Origin: Flavobacterium sp. 140616W15
Lineage (GTDB): Bacteria; Bacteroidota; Bacteroidia; Flavobacteriales; Flavobacteriaceae
Length of the DNA stretch: 64,000 nt
NCBI RefSeq assembly: GCF_003668995.1
Contig: NZ_CP033068.1
Location: forward strand, 744,001 to 808,000
Direction of reading: 5' to 3'
A model generated the notes under the pieces. That model saw only the letters and a program-made list of their open reading frames with translations. It was not told the origin of the DNA and ran no database searches. Positions 54,211 through 62,245 of the stretch are shown here, piece after piece. The first letter of the stretch is position 1, and each line of letters opens with the position of its first letter. The position numbers and the translations under genes are program-made.

Positions 54211-56664
54211 ATGTCAAATCATAAAATACTTACTATTGACAATTTGTCACTTCAGGAATTTGATTCTGAAGCCGATTTAATACCATTATTAACTCCCGAA
54301 GATGAGGAAGAAATGAATAACGAAGAGTTGCCCTTTTCGTTACCAATTTTGCCTTTACGCAACACTGTTTTATTTCCAGGAGTTGTTATTCCGATTTCTG
54401 CCGGTAGAGATAAATCTATAAAGCTTATAAACGATGCAAATGCTGGAGATAAAATCATTGGTGTCGTTTCTCAGATAAATGAAGAAGATGAAGATCCATC
54501 TAAAGATGATATCAATAAGGTAGGAACGGTTGCGAGAATTCTTCGAGTACTAAAAATGCCTGACGGAAATATCACAGTTATTTTGCAGGGTAAAAAGCGT
54601 TTCGAAATTGCTGAAGTAATTTCAGAAGAGCCTTATATCACTGCAAATGTAAAAGATGTTGAGGAAACGCGTCCAGAGAAAAACGATACGGAGTTTAATG
54701 CTATTGTAGATTCGATAAAAGAATTAGCAATTCAAATCATTAAAGAAAGTCCTAGTATTCCTTCGGAAGCAACATTTGCAATTAAAAATATTGAAAGCCA
54801 ATCGTTTTTAATCAATTTTGTTTCATCGAATATGAATTTGTCGGTAAAAGAGAAACAAGATTTATTATCGATAAATGGCTTAAAAGATCGTGCGCTTGAA
54901 ACATTGCGTTACATGAATGTTGAGTTGCAAAAATTAGAATTGAAAAACGACATTCAGTCGAAAGTTCGATTTGATTTAGATCAGCAACAACGTGAATATT
55001 TCTTGCATCAGCAAATGAAAACCATTCAAGAAGAATTGGGAGGCGTTTCGCAGGAGGAAGAAATGGACGAAATGAGCCAAAAAGCCAAAGAGAAAGTTTG
55101 GGATGAAAAAACGCAAAAACATTTCGAAAAAGAACTGTCAAAAATGCGCAGAATGAATCCACAATCACCAGATTTTGGTATTCAAAGAAACTACTTAGAG
55201 TTGTTTTTAGAATTGCCTTGGGGAACCTTCTCTAAAGATAATTTTGATTTAAAACAGGCTCAAAAAGTTCTTGATAGAGATCATTTTGGTTTAGAAGAAG
55301 TGAAGAAAAGAATGATAGAGCATTTGGCAGTTTTAAAATTGCGAAATGATATGAAATCACCAATTCTATGTTTGACAGGACCTCCGGGAGTTGGTAAAAC
55401 TTCGATAGGAAGATCTGTTGCCGAAGCTCTGGGTAGAGAATATGTGCGTATTTCACTTGGTGGTTTACGTGACGAAGCAGAGATTCGTGGACACAGAAAA
55501 ACGTATATTGGAGCAATGCCAGGTAGAATAATTCAAAGCTTGAAAAAAGCAGGAACTTCTAATCCAGTATTTGTCTTAGATGAAATCGATAAACTATCAA
55601 ATAGTAATAGTGGTGATCCATCATCAGCTTTATTAGAGGTTTTAGATCCAGAACAAAACAGTGCTTTTTATGATAACTTCCTAGAAATGGGGTATGACTT
55701 ATCGAAAGTAATGTTTATTGCTACTTCTAATAATATGTCGGCTATTCAGCCAGCATTAAAAGACAGAATGGAAGTAATTAAAATGTCTGGATATACAATA
55801 GAAGAAAAAGTTGAAATAGCACGTAAGCACTTGTTTCCAAAACAACTTTTAGCTCACGGTTTAACTGCCAAAGACTTAACTATTGGTAAAAAACAATTAG
55901 AAAAAGTTGTTGAAGGATACACTAGAGAATCAGGTGTGCGTAATCTTGAAAATAAAATTGCACAAGTAATTCGTAATGCTGCCAAATCAGTAGCAATGGA
56001 GGAAGAGTACAATAAAAAAGTAACCGACGAAGATATTGTTAAGATATTAGGTGTGCCAAGGTTAGAACGTGATAAATACGAAACTAATGATGTAGCAGGT
56101 GTAGTTACAGGACTTGCTTGGACAAGTGTTGGTGGAGACATTCTTTTTATAGAATCATTAATATCAGAAGGAAAAGGAGCTTTGACTATTACAGGGAATT
56201 TAGGAACTGTAATGAAAGAATCTGCTACAATTGCATTGGAATATATCAAAGCAAACGCTAAGAAATTAGGTTTGAATCCAGAATTGTTCCAGAAATATAA
56301 TATCCATATTCACGTACCAGAAGGGGCAACTCCTAAAGATGGTCCGAGTGCAGGTATCGCTATGTTAACTTCGTTAGTGTCTTTATTGACGCAAACCAAA
56401 GTAAAGAAAAATATTGCAATGACAGGTGAAATTACTTTGCGCGGAAAAGTATTACCAGTGGGTGGAATTAAAGAAAAAATACTAGCAGCTAAAAGAGCTA
56501 ATATTAAGGAGATTATTTTATGTCATGAAAACAAAAGTGATATTGATGAGATCAAGCCAGAATACTTAGAAGGGTTAACTTTTCATTACGTAAAAGAGAT
56601 GGGAGAAGTTCTAACGCTGGCTTTAACAGATCAGAAAGTTAAAAATGCTAAAGAATTGAAATAA
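54211..56664 (+). CDS. lon: ATP-dependent protease Lon
   Basis: 817 residues. Degrades damaged and regulatory proteins. The substrate-binding LON-N domain starts at LPFSLPILPLRNTVLFPGVVIPI and is followed by the coiled-coil region. AAA+ Walker A GPPGVGKT (390-397), Walker B VFVLDEIDKL. The Ser-Lys dyad is Ser713 in KDGPSAGIAM and Lys756 in VGGIKEKIL, with the same 43-residue spacing as E. coli Lon. An N-terminal extension of ~45 residues precedes the LON domain, as is common in Bacteroidota. A hairpin terminator follows. Confidence 0.98.
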   Translation: MSNHKILTIDNLSLQEFDSEADLIPLLTPEDEEEMNNEELPFSLPILPLRNTVLFPGVVIPISAGRDKSIKLINDANAGDKIIGVVSQINEEDEDPSKDDINKVGTVARILRVLKMPDGNITVILQGKKRFEIAEVISEEPYITANVKDVEETRPEKNDTEFNAIVDSIKELAIQIIKESPSIPSEATFAIKNIESQSFLINFVSSNMNLSVKEKQDLLSINGLKDRALETLRYMNVELQKLELKNDIQSKVRFDLDQQQREYFLHQQMKTIQEELGGVSQEEEMDEMSQKAKEKVWDEKTQKHFEKELSKMRRMNPQSPDFGIQRNYLELFLELPWGTFSKDNFDLKQAQKVLDRDHFGLEEVKKRMIEHLAVLKLRNDMKSPILCLTGPPGVGKTSIGRSVAEALGREYVRISLGGLRDEAEIRGHRKTYIGAMPGRIIQSLKKAGTSNPVFVLDEIDKLSNSNSGDPSSALLEVLDPEQNSAFYDNFLEMGYDLSKVMFIATSNNMSAIQPALKDRMEVIKMSGYTIEEKVEIARKHLFPKQLLAHGLTAKDLTIGKKQLEKVVEGYTRESGVRNLENKIAQVIRNAAKSVAMEEEYNKKVTDEDIVKILGVPRLERDKYETNDVAGVVTGLAWTSVGGDILFIESLISEGKGALTITGNLGTVMKESATIALEYIKANAKKLGLNPELFQKYNIHIHVPEGATPKDGPSAGIAMLTSLVSLLTQTKVKKNIAMTGEITLRGKVLPVGGIKEKILAAKRANIKEIILCHENKSDIDEIKPEYLEGLTFHYVKEMGEVLTLALTDQKVKNAKELK

Positions 56665-56708
56665 TGAATCTTGTTTTGATTTACAATATTGATCAATATT
56701 AATTATAG

Positions 56709-56760
56709 AATTCCAAATTCTTAAACTGATTGTATTTAGTTTTAGGATTTGGAATTTTTA
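56709..56760 (+). terminator. terminator of lon
   Basis: AATTCCAAAT (56709-56718) / ATTTGGAATT (56747-56756), with further partial pairing in the loop, then T-rich sequence. Confidence 0.7.
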
Positions 56761-56853
56761 TTTTAATTTTGAAAACGACAATTTGTTATTTGTCATATTA
56801 TAATTTTATCTTCGTAGTTGCGTTTTAGTAAAAGAGAAAAGCGATATATAAGT

Positions 56854-57876
56854 ATGCTGAAAAAACTGGGATTTTTTTATTTATTTACTTTTTGTACCGT
56901 TTCTTACGGACAAATAGGAGGTAAATATACTTATCAGTTTTTAAATTTAATGCCTTCGCCAAGGCAAGCAGCTTTAGGAGGTAAGACAATCACCATTTAT
57001 GATGATGATGTGAATCAGGTTTTGTTTAATCCGGCAACTTTAAATCAGGATATGAGTAATCGTCTTGCTTTAAATTATGGGAGTTATTATGGAGAGGTAA
57101 CCTACGGAAGTGGTTCTTATGCTTATACATACGATCAGCATTTGCAAACTTTTCAGGCAGGGGTTACTTATGTGAATTATGGAAGTTTTGATGGATATGA
57201 CGAAAATGGACAGGCAACTTCGGATTTTACAGGAAGTGAAGCAGCACTTTCTTTTGGTTATGCCTACAATATTCCATACACAGATATACATATTGGAGCA
57301 AATGCTAAATTAATTTCTTCGACTTTAGAGAGTTATCACTCTTTTGGGGGAGCACTAGATTTAGGAATGCTTTATATCGATGAGAAAAATGATATAAATT
57401 GGGCATTGGTAATTCGGAATATAGGAACTCAATTTAGTACCTATTCAGGAATTCATGAAAAATTGCCATTAGAGATATTGGCAGGAGTTTCGCAGGAACT
57501 AGAAAATGTGCCTATTAGATGGCATCTTACATTGGAGAATTTACAACAATGGAATCTTGCTTTCTCAAATCCTGAGCGAGGCACGACAAATATGGACGGT
57601 ACTACTACCGATGAAAAAGTATCTTTTTTTAATAATGCATTACGGCACGTAATTGTGGGAGTAGAGCTTTTTCCTAAAAGAGCATTTAATTTTCGTGTAG
57701 GTTATAATTTTAGAAGAGGTGAAGAATTGCGAATTTTAGAGCAACGTAATTTTTCGGGAATGTCACTGGGTTTTGGATTAAAATTAAATAAACTAAAGTT
57801 TAATTATTCTTACTCCAGATATAGTTTGGGAGCAAATACAAATCTTTTTGGACTGACGATTAATTTCCAAGATTAA
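56854..57876 (+). CDS. porQ: type IX secretion system protein PorQ
   Basis: 340 residues from MLKKLGFFYLFTFCTVSYGQ (signal peptide); an upstream TTG-initiated extension (56818) is not preferred. Outer-membrane beta-barrel of the PorP/SprF-like (FadL-related) class with the PorQ hallmarks GGKYTYQFLNLMPSPRQAALGGKTITIYDDDVNQVLFNPATLN, SFGYAYNIPYTDIHIGANAKLI and C-terminal MSLGFGLKLNKLKFNYSYSRYSLGANTNLFGL. In Porphyromonas PorQ anchors PorU/PorZ in the surface-attachment complex of the type IX system. This fits the SprB-repeat protein at the window start as a substrate. The next gene begins 4 bp after its stop. Confidence 0.9.
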   Translation: MLKKLGFFYLFTFCTVSYGQIGGKYTYQFLNLMPSPRQAALGGKTITIYDDDVNQVLFNPATLNQDMSNRLALNYGSYYGEVTYGSGSYAYTYDQHLQTFQAGVTYVNYGSFDGYDENGQATSDFTGSEAALSFGYAYNIPYTDIHIGANAKLISSTLESYHSFGGALDLGMLYIDEKNDINWALVIRNIGTQFSTYSGIHEKLPLEILAGVSQELENVPIRWHLTLENLQQWNLAFSNPERGTTNMDGTTTDEKVSFFNNALRHVIVGVELFPKRAFNFRVGYNFRRGEELRILEQRNFSGMSLGFGLKLNKLKFNYSYSRYSLGANTNLFGLTINFQD

Positions 57877-57880
57877 GTTT

Positions 57881-58480
57881 ATGAAAATATTTTATTTAAT
57901 TGTATTTTTTTGTTTGGGTTTGTTTACCCATTCACAAAATACTTTTCAACAAGAAAGTGCTAATGATGATGAGGTTGTTAGGCTTAATGAGCAGGTTAAA
58001 GAATTAAGAGCAATGATTAGTAGTAATCCTAAGTACAATACTAAAATTGCTTTTCTGTTAGATATGAAAATAAAGTCAGGTAAAAACCGCTTTTTTGTTT
58101 ATGATTTGGTGAATAATAGAATTTTAGACGAGGGACTCGTGGCTCACGGATCAGGTTCGGAAACTGGAATTAAGGGAGATTTGAAATTTAGTAATGTACC
58201 TAATTCAAGAGCGACTTCGCTAGGGAGGTACTCAGTAGAAAAAGCATATAAAGGAATTTTCGGGAAAGCATATAAACTATTAGGTTTAGATCAAACAAAT
58301 AATAATGCGTTAAAAAGAGCAATAGTTTTACACCACTATTCGGCTGTTCCGTGTGAAGAACAGGACTATTATATCTCAAATAGCCAGGGTTGTCCAATGG
58401 TTAATGAAGAGTTTTTTAATAGAATCGAAAGAATAATCGATACTTCTAAATCAAATATCATTATGGATATTTACTACTAG
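57881..58480 (+). CDS. murein L,D-transpeptidase-like protein
   Basis: 199 residues with signal peptide MKIFYLIVFFCLGLFTHSQ. YkuD_2-type catalytic domain: FLLDMKIKSGKNRFFVYDLVNNRILDEGLVAHGSG, SLGRYSVEKAYKG, VLHHYSAVPCEEQ (His) and SNSQGCPMVNEEFF with the conserved S-x-GC nucleophile Cys. The family acts on peptidoglycan or has yet unclear activity in Bacteroidota. It lies 4 bp after porQ and 37 bp before cmk, so the three probably form one transcript. Confidence 0.88.
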   Translation: MKIFYLIVFFCLGLFTHSQNTFQQESANDDEVVRLNEQVKELRAMISSNPKYNTKIAFLLDMKIKSGKNRFFVYDLVNNRILDEGLVAHGSGSETGIKGDLKFSNVPNSRATSLGRYSVEKAYKGIFGKAYKLLGLDQTNNNALKRAIVLHHYSAVPCEEQDYYISNSQGCPMVNEEFFNRIERIIDTSKSNIIMDIYY

Positions 58481-58517
58481 AAAAACATAAAATAATAAAA
58501 AATAATAAAACACTATT

Positions 58518-59210
58518 TTGAAAAAAATAACAATAGCAATCGATGGATTTTCATCGACTGGCAAGAGTACTTTGGCAAAAGAATTAGCAAAAGAATTACA
58601 ATATGTATATGTAGATACAGGAGCTATGTATAGAGCGGTTGCGCTTTATGCAATGCAAAATGAATATATAAACGCAACTTCTTTTGATAAAGAAAAGCTT
58701 ATTGCTAGTTTACCTTCAATTCAATTGGTTTTTAAATACAATGCCGAATTAGGTTTTGGAGAAATGTTTTTGAATGGCGAAAATGTAGAGAAAGAAATCA
58801 GGACTATTGAGGTTTCTAGTTTTGTAAGTAAAGTTGCCGAAGTTTCTCAGGTACGTTCTAAGTTGGTAGAGCAACAACAAGAAATGGGAAAAAATAAAGG
58901 AATTGTTATGGATGGCAGAGATATAGGAACAGTAGTTTTTCCTGATGCCGAACTTAAAATATTTATGACTGCCAGCGCAGAAACCCGCGCACAAAGGCGT
59001 TTTGATGAACTACAAGAAAAAGGAGATAATGTATCATACGAGGAGGTTTTGAAAAATGTGGTAGAAAGAGACTACATAGACTCACATCGCGAAGACTCTC
59101 CACTTATAATTGCCGATGATGCTATAGAAATTGATAATTCTTACTTAAATAAGGAAGAACAATTTACAGCAGTTATGGAATTAGTGAATGATGTTGTAAA
59201 AACAGTTTAA
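58518..59210 (+). CDS. cmk: cytidylate kinase
   Basis: 230 residues with TTG start codon. Phosphorylates CMP/dCMP. P-loop GFSSTGKST (residues 9-17) at the N-terminus (ITIAIDGFSSTGKSTLAKELAKEL). YVDTGAMYRAVALYA, GIVMDGRDIGTVVFPDAELKIFMTASAETRAQRR and RDYIDSHREDSPLIIADDAIEIDNS are all family blocks. It is co-oriented with porQ and the transpeptidase gene, 37 bp downstream. Confidence 0.97.
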   Translation: MKKITIAIDGFSSTGKSTLAKELAKELQYVYVDTGAMYRAVALYAMQNEYINATSFDKEKLIASLPSIQLVFKYNAELGFGEMFLNGENVEKEIRTIEVSSFVSKVAEVSQVRSKLVEQQQEMGKNKGIVMDGRDIGTVVFPDAELKIFMTASAETRAQRRFDELQEKGDNVSYEEVLKNVVERDYIDSHREDSPLIIADDAIEIDNSYLNKEEQFTAVMELVNDVVKTV

Positions 59211-59278
59211 TCCTTTGCAGATTTCATTTTAAATAGTAGTTTTACCGCCTAATTTTATTTTAAAGACAATTCATCGTT

Positions 59279-60655
59279 ATGGGAATTAAAAACAGATTGA
59301 TTATAATGAGCTTTCTTCAGTTTTTTGTTTGGGGAGCGTGGCTTATTACAATCGGGAATTATTGGTTTGGAACAAAAAATTGGGAGGGAACTCAATTTGG
59401 TTTAGTTTTCGGAACCATGGGAATTGCTTCTTTATTTATGCCAACTCTTACAGGGATTATCGCTGACAGATGGATTAATGCCGAAAAATTATACGGTGCT
59501 TTACATATAGTATATGCATTAGTATTATTCGGAATAGCACAAGTAACAACTCCAGATAACTTTATATATGTGATGTTTATAGCAATGTGTTGCTATATGC
59601 CCACAATTGCGTTGAGTAATTCAATTTCATACACTTCGCTAAAATTAAATAATAAAAATATAGTAAAGGATTTTCCACCCATTCGTGTATGGGGAACAAT
59701 AGGTTTTATTGTGGCGATGTGGATTACTAATCTAAGCGGAAGTAAATCAAATGAATACCAGTTTTATATTGGAGGAATTGGAGCGTTGATTCTAGGGATT
59801 TATGCTTTTACATTGCCAAAATGTAAACCACAGTGTTTAACTAAAGAAGATGCTTCGTTGGTTGAAACATTAGGATTAGAGGCTTTCAAGTTATTTGGGA
59901 ATTATAAAATGGCGTTGTTCTTTGTGTTTTCTATGTTTTTAGGAGGTGCTTTGCAACTTACGAATGCTTATGGAGATGTTTTTCTAGATGAATTCAAGCA
60001 TTTTCCAAAATATGCTGATTCATTTGTAATTCAGTATTCAACAATTATAATGTCGATTTCTCAGGTTTCAGAAACCTTATTTATCTTGGCAATTCCGTTT
60101 TTCTTAAAGCGTTTTGGTATTAAACAGGTTATGCTTATTAGTATGCTTGCTTGGGTATTGCGTTTTGGATTATTTGCCTTTGGAGATCCTGTAAATGGTT
60201 TATGGATGATTATTATGTCGTGTATTGTTTACGGAATGGCATTTGATTTCTTTAATATCTCAGGTTCATTATTTGTAGAAAGTAATACCGATTCTAAAAT
60301 ACGTTCTTCGGCGCAAGGATTATTTATGATGATGACTAATGGTGTTGGTGCTGTTTTAGGAAGTTTAACTTCAGGATGGGCAATTGATAGATTCTTTACA
60401 AAGTCATTTAGTAATACAACTGAACTGGCTGGATTTTTAGAAACAGAACCTACAAATTCTAAGATGTTAGAGTTTGTAAATAGTCATGGAAATACAGTTT
60501 CTGCTGATGGCGTTTTTGGAAGTGAGATATTAATGAAAGATTGGCACAACATCTGGTTGTCATTTGCAGTTTACGCATTGGTTATTGCGATTGCTTTCGC
60601 TATTTTGTTTAAGCACAAACATGATCCAAAAGAGATTGAAAATTTGAGTCATTAA
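59279..60655 (+). CDS. nucleoside:H+ symporter family permease
   Basis: 458 residues, 12 predicted membrane helices, NupG/XapB-like (Nuc_H_symport). MSFLQFFVWGAWLITIGNYWF, MGIASLFMPTLTGIIADRWINAEKLYG, NSISYTSLKLNNKNIVKDFPPIRVWGTIGFIVAMW and DFFNISGSLFVESNTDSKIRSSAQGLFMMMTNGVGAVLG are characteristic. Nucleoside uptake is the expected role, which fits next to the nucleotide kinase gene cmk 68 bp upstream, though a functional link is inferred. Confidence 0.92.
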   Translation: MGIKNRLIIMSFLQFFVWGAWLITIGNYWFGTKNWEGTQFGLVFGTMGIASLFMPTLTGIIADRWINAEKLYGALHIVYALVLFGIAQVTTPDNFIYVMFIAMCCYMPTIALSNSISYTSLKLNNKNIVKDFPPIRVWGTIGFIVAMWITNLSGSKSNEYQFYIGGIGALILGIYAFTLPKCKPQCLTKEDASLVETLGLEAFKLFGNYKMALFFVFSMFLGGALQLTNAYGDVFLDEFKHFPKYADSFVIQYSTIIMSISQVSETLFILAIPFFLKRFGIKQVMLISMLAWVLRFGLFAFGDPVNGLWMIIMSCIVYGMAFDFFNISGSLFVESNTDSKIRSSAQGLFMMMTNGVGAVLGSLTSGWAIDRFFTKSFSNTTELAGFLETEPTNSKMLEFVNSHGNTVSADGVFGSEILMKDWHNIWLSFAVYALVIAIAFAILFKHKHDPKEIENLSH

Positions 60656-60671
60656 AACTCTTTAATTATAT

Positions 60672-60709
60672 AAAAAACCGTTTTCTGAATTATTGAAAAC
60701 GGTTTTTTT
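60672..60709 (+). terminator. terminator of nucleoside permease gene
   Basis: AAAAAACCGTTTTC / GAAAACGGTTTTTT perfect 14-bp stem, 9-nt loop, T run. Confidence 0.92.
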
Positions 60710-60808
60710 TATTCCTAAAATGGCATGTTGTTTTATAAAACTAAACCAATTTAGATTATTATAGTTAAATGCTTATATATTTGTTTTTATATCTAAAACT
60801 ATCTAAAA

Positions 60809-61315
60809 ATGGCTTTTTCATTTCATAAAATGATATTATTTTCACCTAAGGAATATGTATTAAGGCCTAATTTGACTTTTGAAGAGGTTTTTAATAATTT
60901 AGATAAGAATATTGATTTTGTTGATGATTCAACTTTTAAGTACGGTTTTTTTGCTAAAGTTAGGAAACAAAAGTTTGAAGGAGATCTTACCGATGATCAG
61001 TTTACAGTTCAACGTATATTGAATTATAGAAATCCCTTATTGCCTGAAATCAATGGATTTATTGAAAACGAAGATTCTAAAGTAGTCGTTTATATTGATG
61101 TTAGATCTGAATTATTTCCTACGATACTATTTTATGTGTTTTCGTTCTTGGCTATCTTTATTATAATTAAAAATCTCTTTTCGCATCTAGATATTCAGGA
61201 ATTAGTATGTGCATTGTTTATGATTTTGTTCTTGATATTTGGGGTGATAAATTATAAAGAGGAATGTAATCAAGCTATAGAAGATTTGAAAGAAATACTT
61301 GAAATAAAAGATTAA
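60809..61315 (+). CDS. hypothetical membrane protein
   Basis: 168 residues. The soluble N-terminal ~95 residues (FHKMILFSPKEYVLRPNLTFEEVFNNLDKNIDFVDDSTFKYGFFAKVRKQ) are followed by two hydrophobic helices (LFPTILFYVFSFLAIFIIIKNLF and LVCALFMILFLIFGVINY) and a short acidic tail. No family recognised. It is convergent with the zincin gene at 61333, with only 17 bp between stops. Confidence 0.65.
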   Translation: MAFSFHKMILFSPKEYVLRPNLTFEEVFNNLDKNIDFVDDSTFKYGFFAKVRKQKFEGDLTDDQFTVQRILNYRNPLLPEINGFIENEDSKVVVYIDVRSELFPTILFYVFSFLAIFIIIKNLFSHLDIQELVCALFMILFLIFGVINYKEECNQAIEDLKEILEIKD

Positions 61316-61332
61316 TAAATAGTGGGATAAAT

Positions 61333-61848
61333 TTAGCCCAACGAAGCAATCAAGTTTTCTACCTGCTTTTTTTGTTTAGCATATTTTTGTTGCAGTTTAG
61401 AGCCTTCTCCCATTCGGTTGTAGTATTCGAGGCCTTTGTTGGCAAAGAACTTTTTATGAAAGTTGGAGATTTCGGGTATATGTGGAAATAGAATATTAAA
61501 ATTCATTTCGTAATAAGCTTGCCATTCTCGTTCGTTTTTATCCAGAACATATGGTTTTGTAGCCTTTTGATTGACATGAACCATTTCATGAGCAATTAAC
61601 ATTAGCATTAATTCTAGCGGAAATTCAAATGTGTTTTCTGGAATTCTGATGGTTTGTGGTTTTCCAAAGTCGCCTTCGGTAGTCATTAGGATAAAACTAG
61701 GTTTGGCTTTTTCTCTAAACTCAAATCCTTTTAAGTTGGAATTCTTGAGATTATATTTCTTTAAAAGCCAGTAAATGGCATTGATGACCTGTCCATTTTT
61801 ATGGAAAGTATCGATTTTTAGTTTTATTTCTTCGAGTGTCATGGCCAT
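61333..61848 (-). CDS. putative zincin-like metalloprotein
   Basis: 171 residues from MAMTLEEIKLKID; a longer frame from 61899 is possible but adds an unlikely N-terminus. HEMVH in LMLIAHEMVHVNQ is an HExxH zinc site. The downstream EREWQAYYEMNFNILFPHIPEI offers a Glu that could be the third ligand. The N-terminal region (NAIYWLLKKYNLKNSNLKGF) is helical. It is short, without a signal peptide, therefore cytoplasmic, vaguely like SprT/DUF-type minizincins. Function unknown. Confidence 0.7.
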   Translation of the reverse strand: MAMTLEEIKLKIDTFHKNGQVINAIYWLLKKYNLKNSNLKGFEFREKAKPSFILMTTEGDFGKPQTIRIPENTFEFPLELMLMLIAHEMVHVNQKATKPYVLDKNEREWQAYYEMNFNILFPHIPEISNFHKKFFANKGLEYYNRMGEGSKLQQKYAKQKKQVENLIASLG

Positions 61849-61960
61849 AGTATAAAAATAAGAAAAATAAACCTTTGTCAAGCTTTTAAACTTTGACAAA
61901 GGTGGATTAGGTATGTTTAGTAAATCTGAATAAGCACTTAAAAAGGACTAAACTTCTAAT

Positions 61961-62034
61961 CTAACCCCGATAGAAGTGAAAATCCTTTTGTGCTGGGGTT
62001 CGGCACAAAAGATTGAAGCGGATAGCGGGACTTG
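61961..62034. ncRNA. structured RNA / dispersed hairpin element candidate
   Basis: Perfect 9-bp hairpin CTTTTGTGC (61985-61993) / GCACAAAAG (62003-62011) with a GC-rich loop, flanked by CCCGATAG (61966-61973) and GATAGCGGG (62021-62029) whose CCCG/CGGG can close an outer stem. GC-rich compared with its surroundings. Similar ...CCCCGATAG...GATAGCGGGA... elements are common between genes in Flavobacterium, as I recall them. They may correspond to a known Bacteroidota RNA motif (flavo-1 is one candidate), but I cannot confirm this. Strand uncertain. Confidence 0.45.
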
Positions 62035-62097
62035 AGGCCTTAAAAACCCTTAAATTTGTTGCTCCTAAACAATACGCTGATAATCATATAGAATTGT

Positions 62098-62128
62098 TTT
62101 GCTATTACAAATAAATGTATTAATTTTG
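62098..62128 (+). promoter_or_regulatory. rpsA promoter
   Basis: TTTG (62098-62101), 19-nt spacer, TAATTTTG (62121-62128): textbook Bacteroidota promoter. The predicted transcript start near 62135 leaves a ~110-nt leader before the rpsA ATG. Confidence 0.8.
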
Positions 62129-62147
62129 CAAACCTTTTGGTGGAGAA

Positions 62148-62228
62148 GAGTTTCCATTAGGTATCAACTATTTATGTAAAACAACTTCTGTTTTTTCTAT
62201 CGCTTTAAGAAACTCGAGAGAAACAGAA
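62148..62228 (+). promoter_or_regulatory. structured 5' leader of rpsA
   Basis: TTCTGTTT (62186-62193) pairs with AAACAGAA (62221-62228), extended by TTTCT (62194-62198) / AGAAA (62208-62212) across an 8-nt bulge CTCGAGAG. Alternatively GAGTTTC (62148-62154) can pair with GAAACTC (62209-62215). The two folds are mutually exclusive. Ribosomal protein leaders often bind their own product; S1 autoregulation is known in E. coli. Inference from structure only. Confidence 0.45.
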
Positions 62229-62245
62229 TACAAATTTTTATCAGC

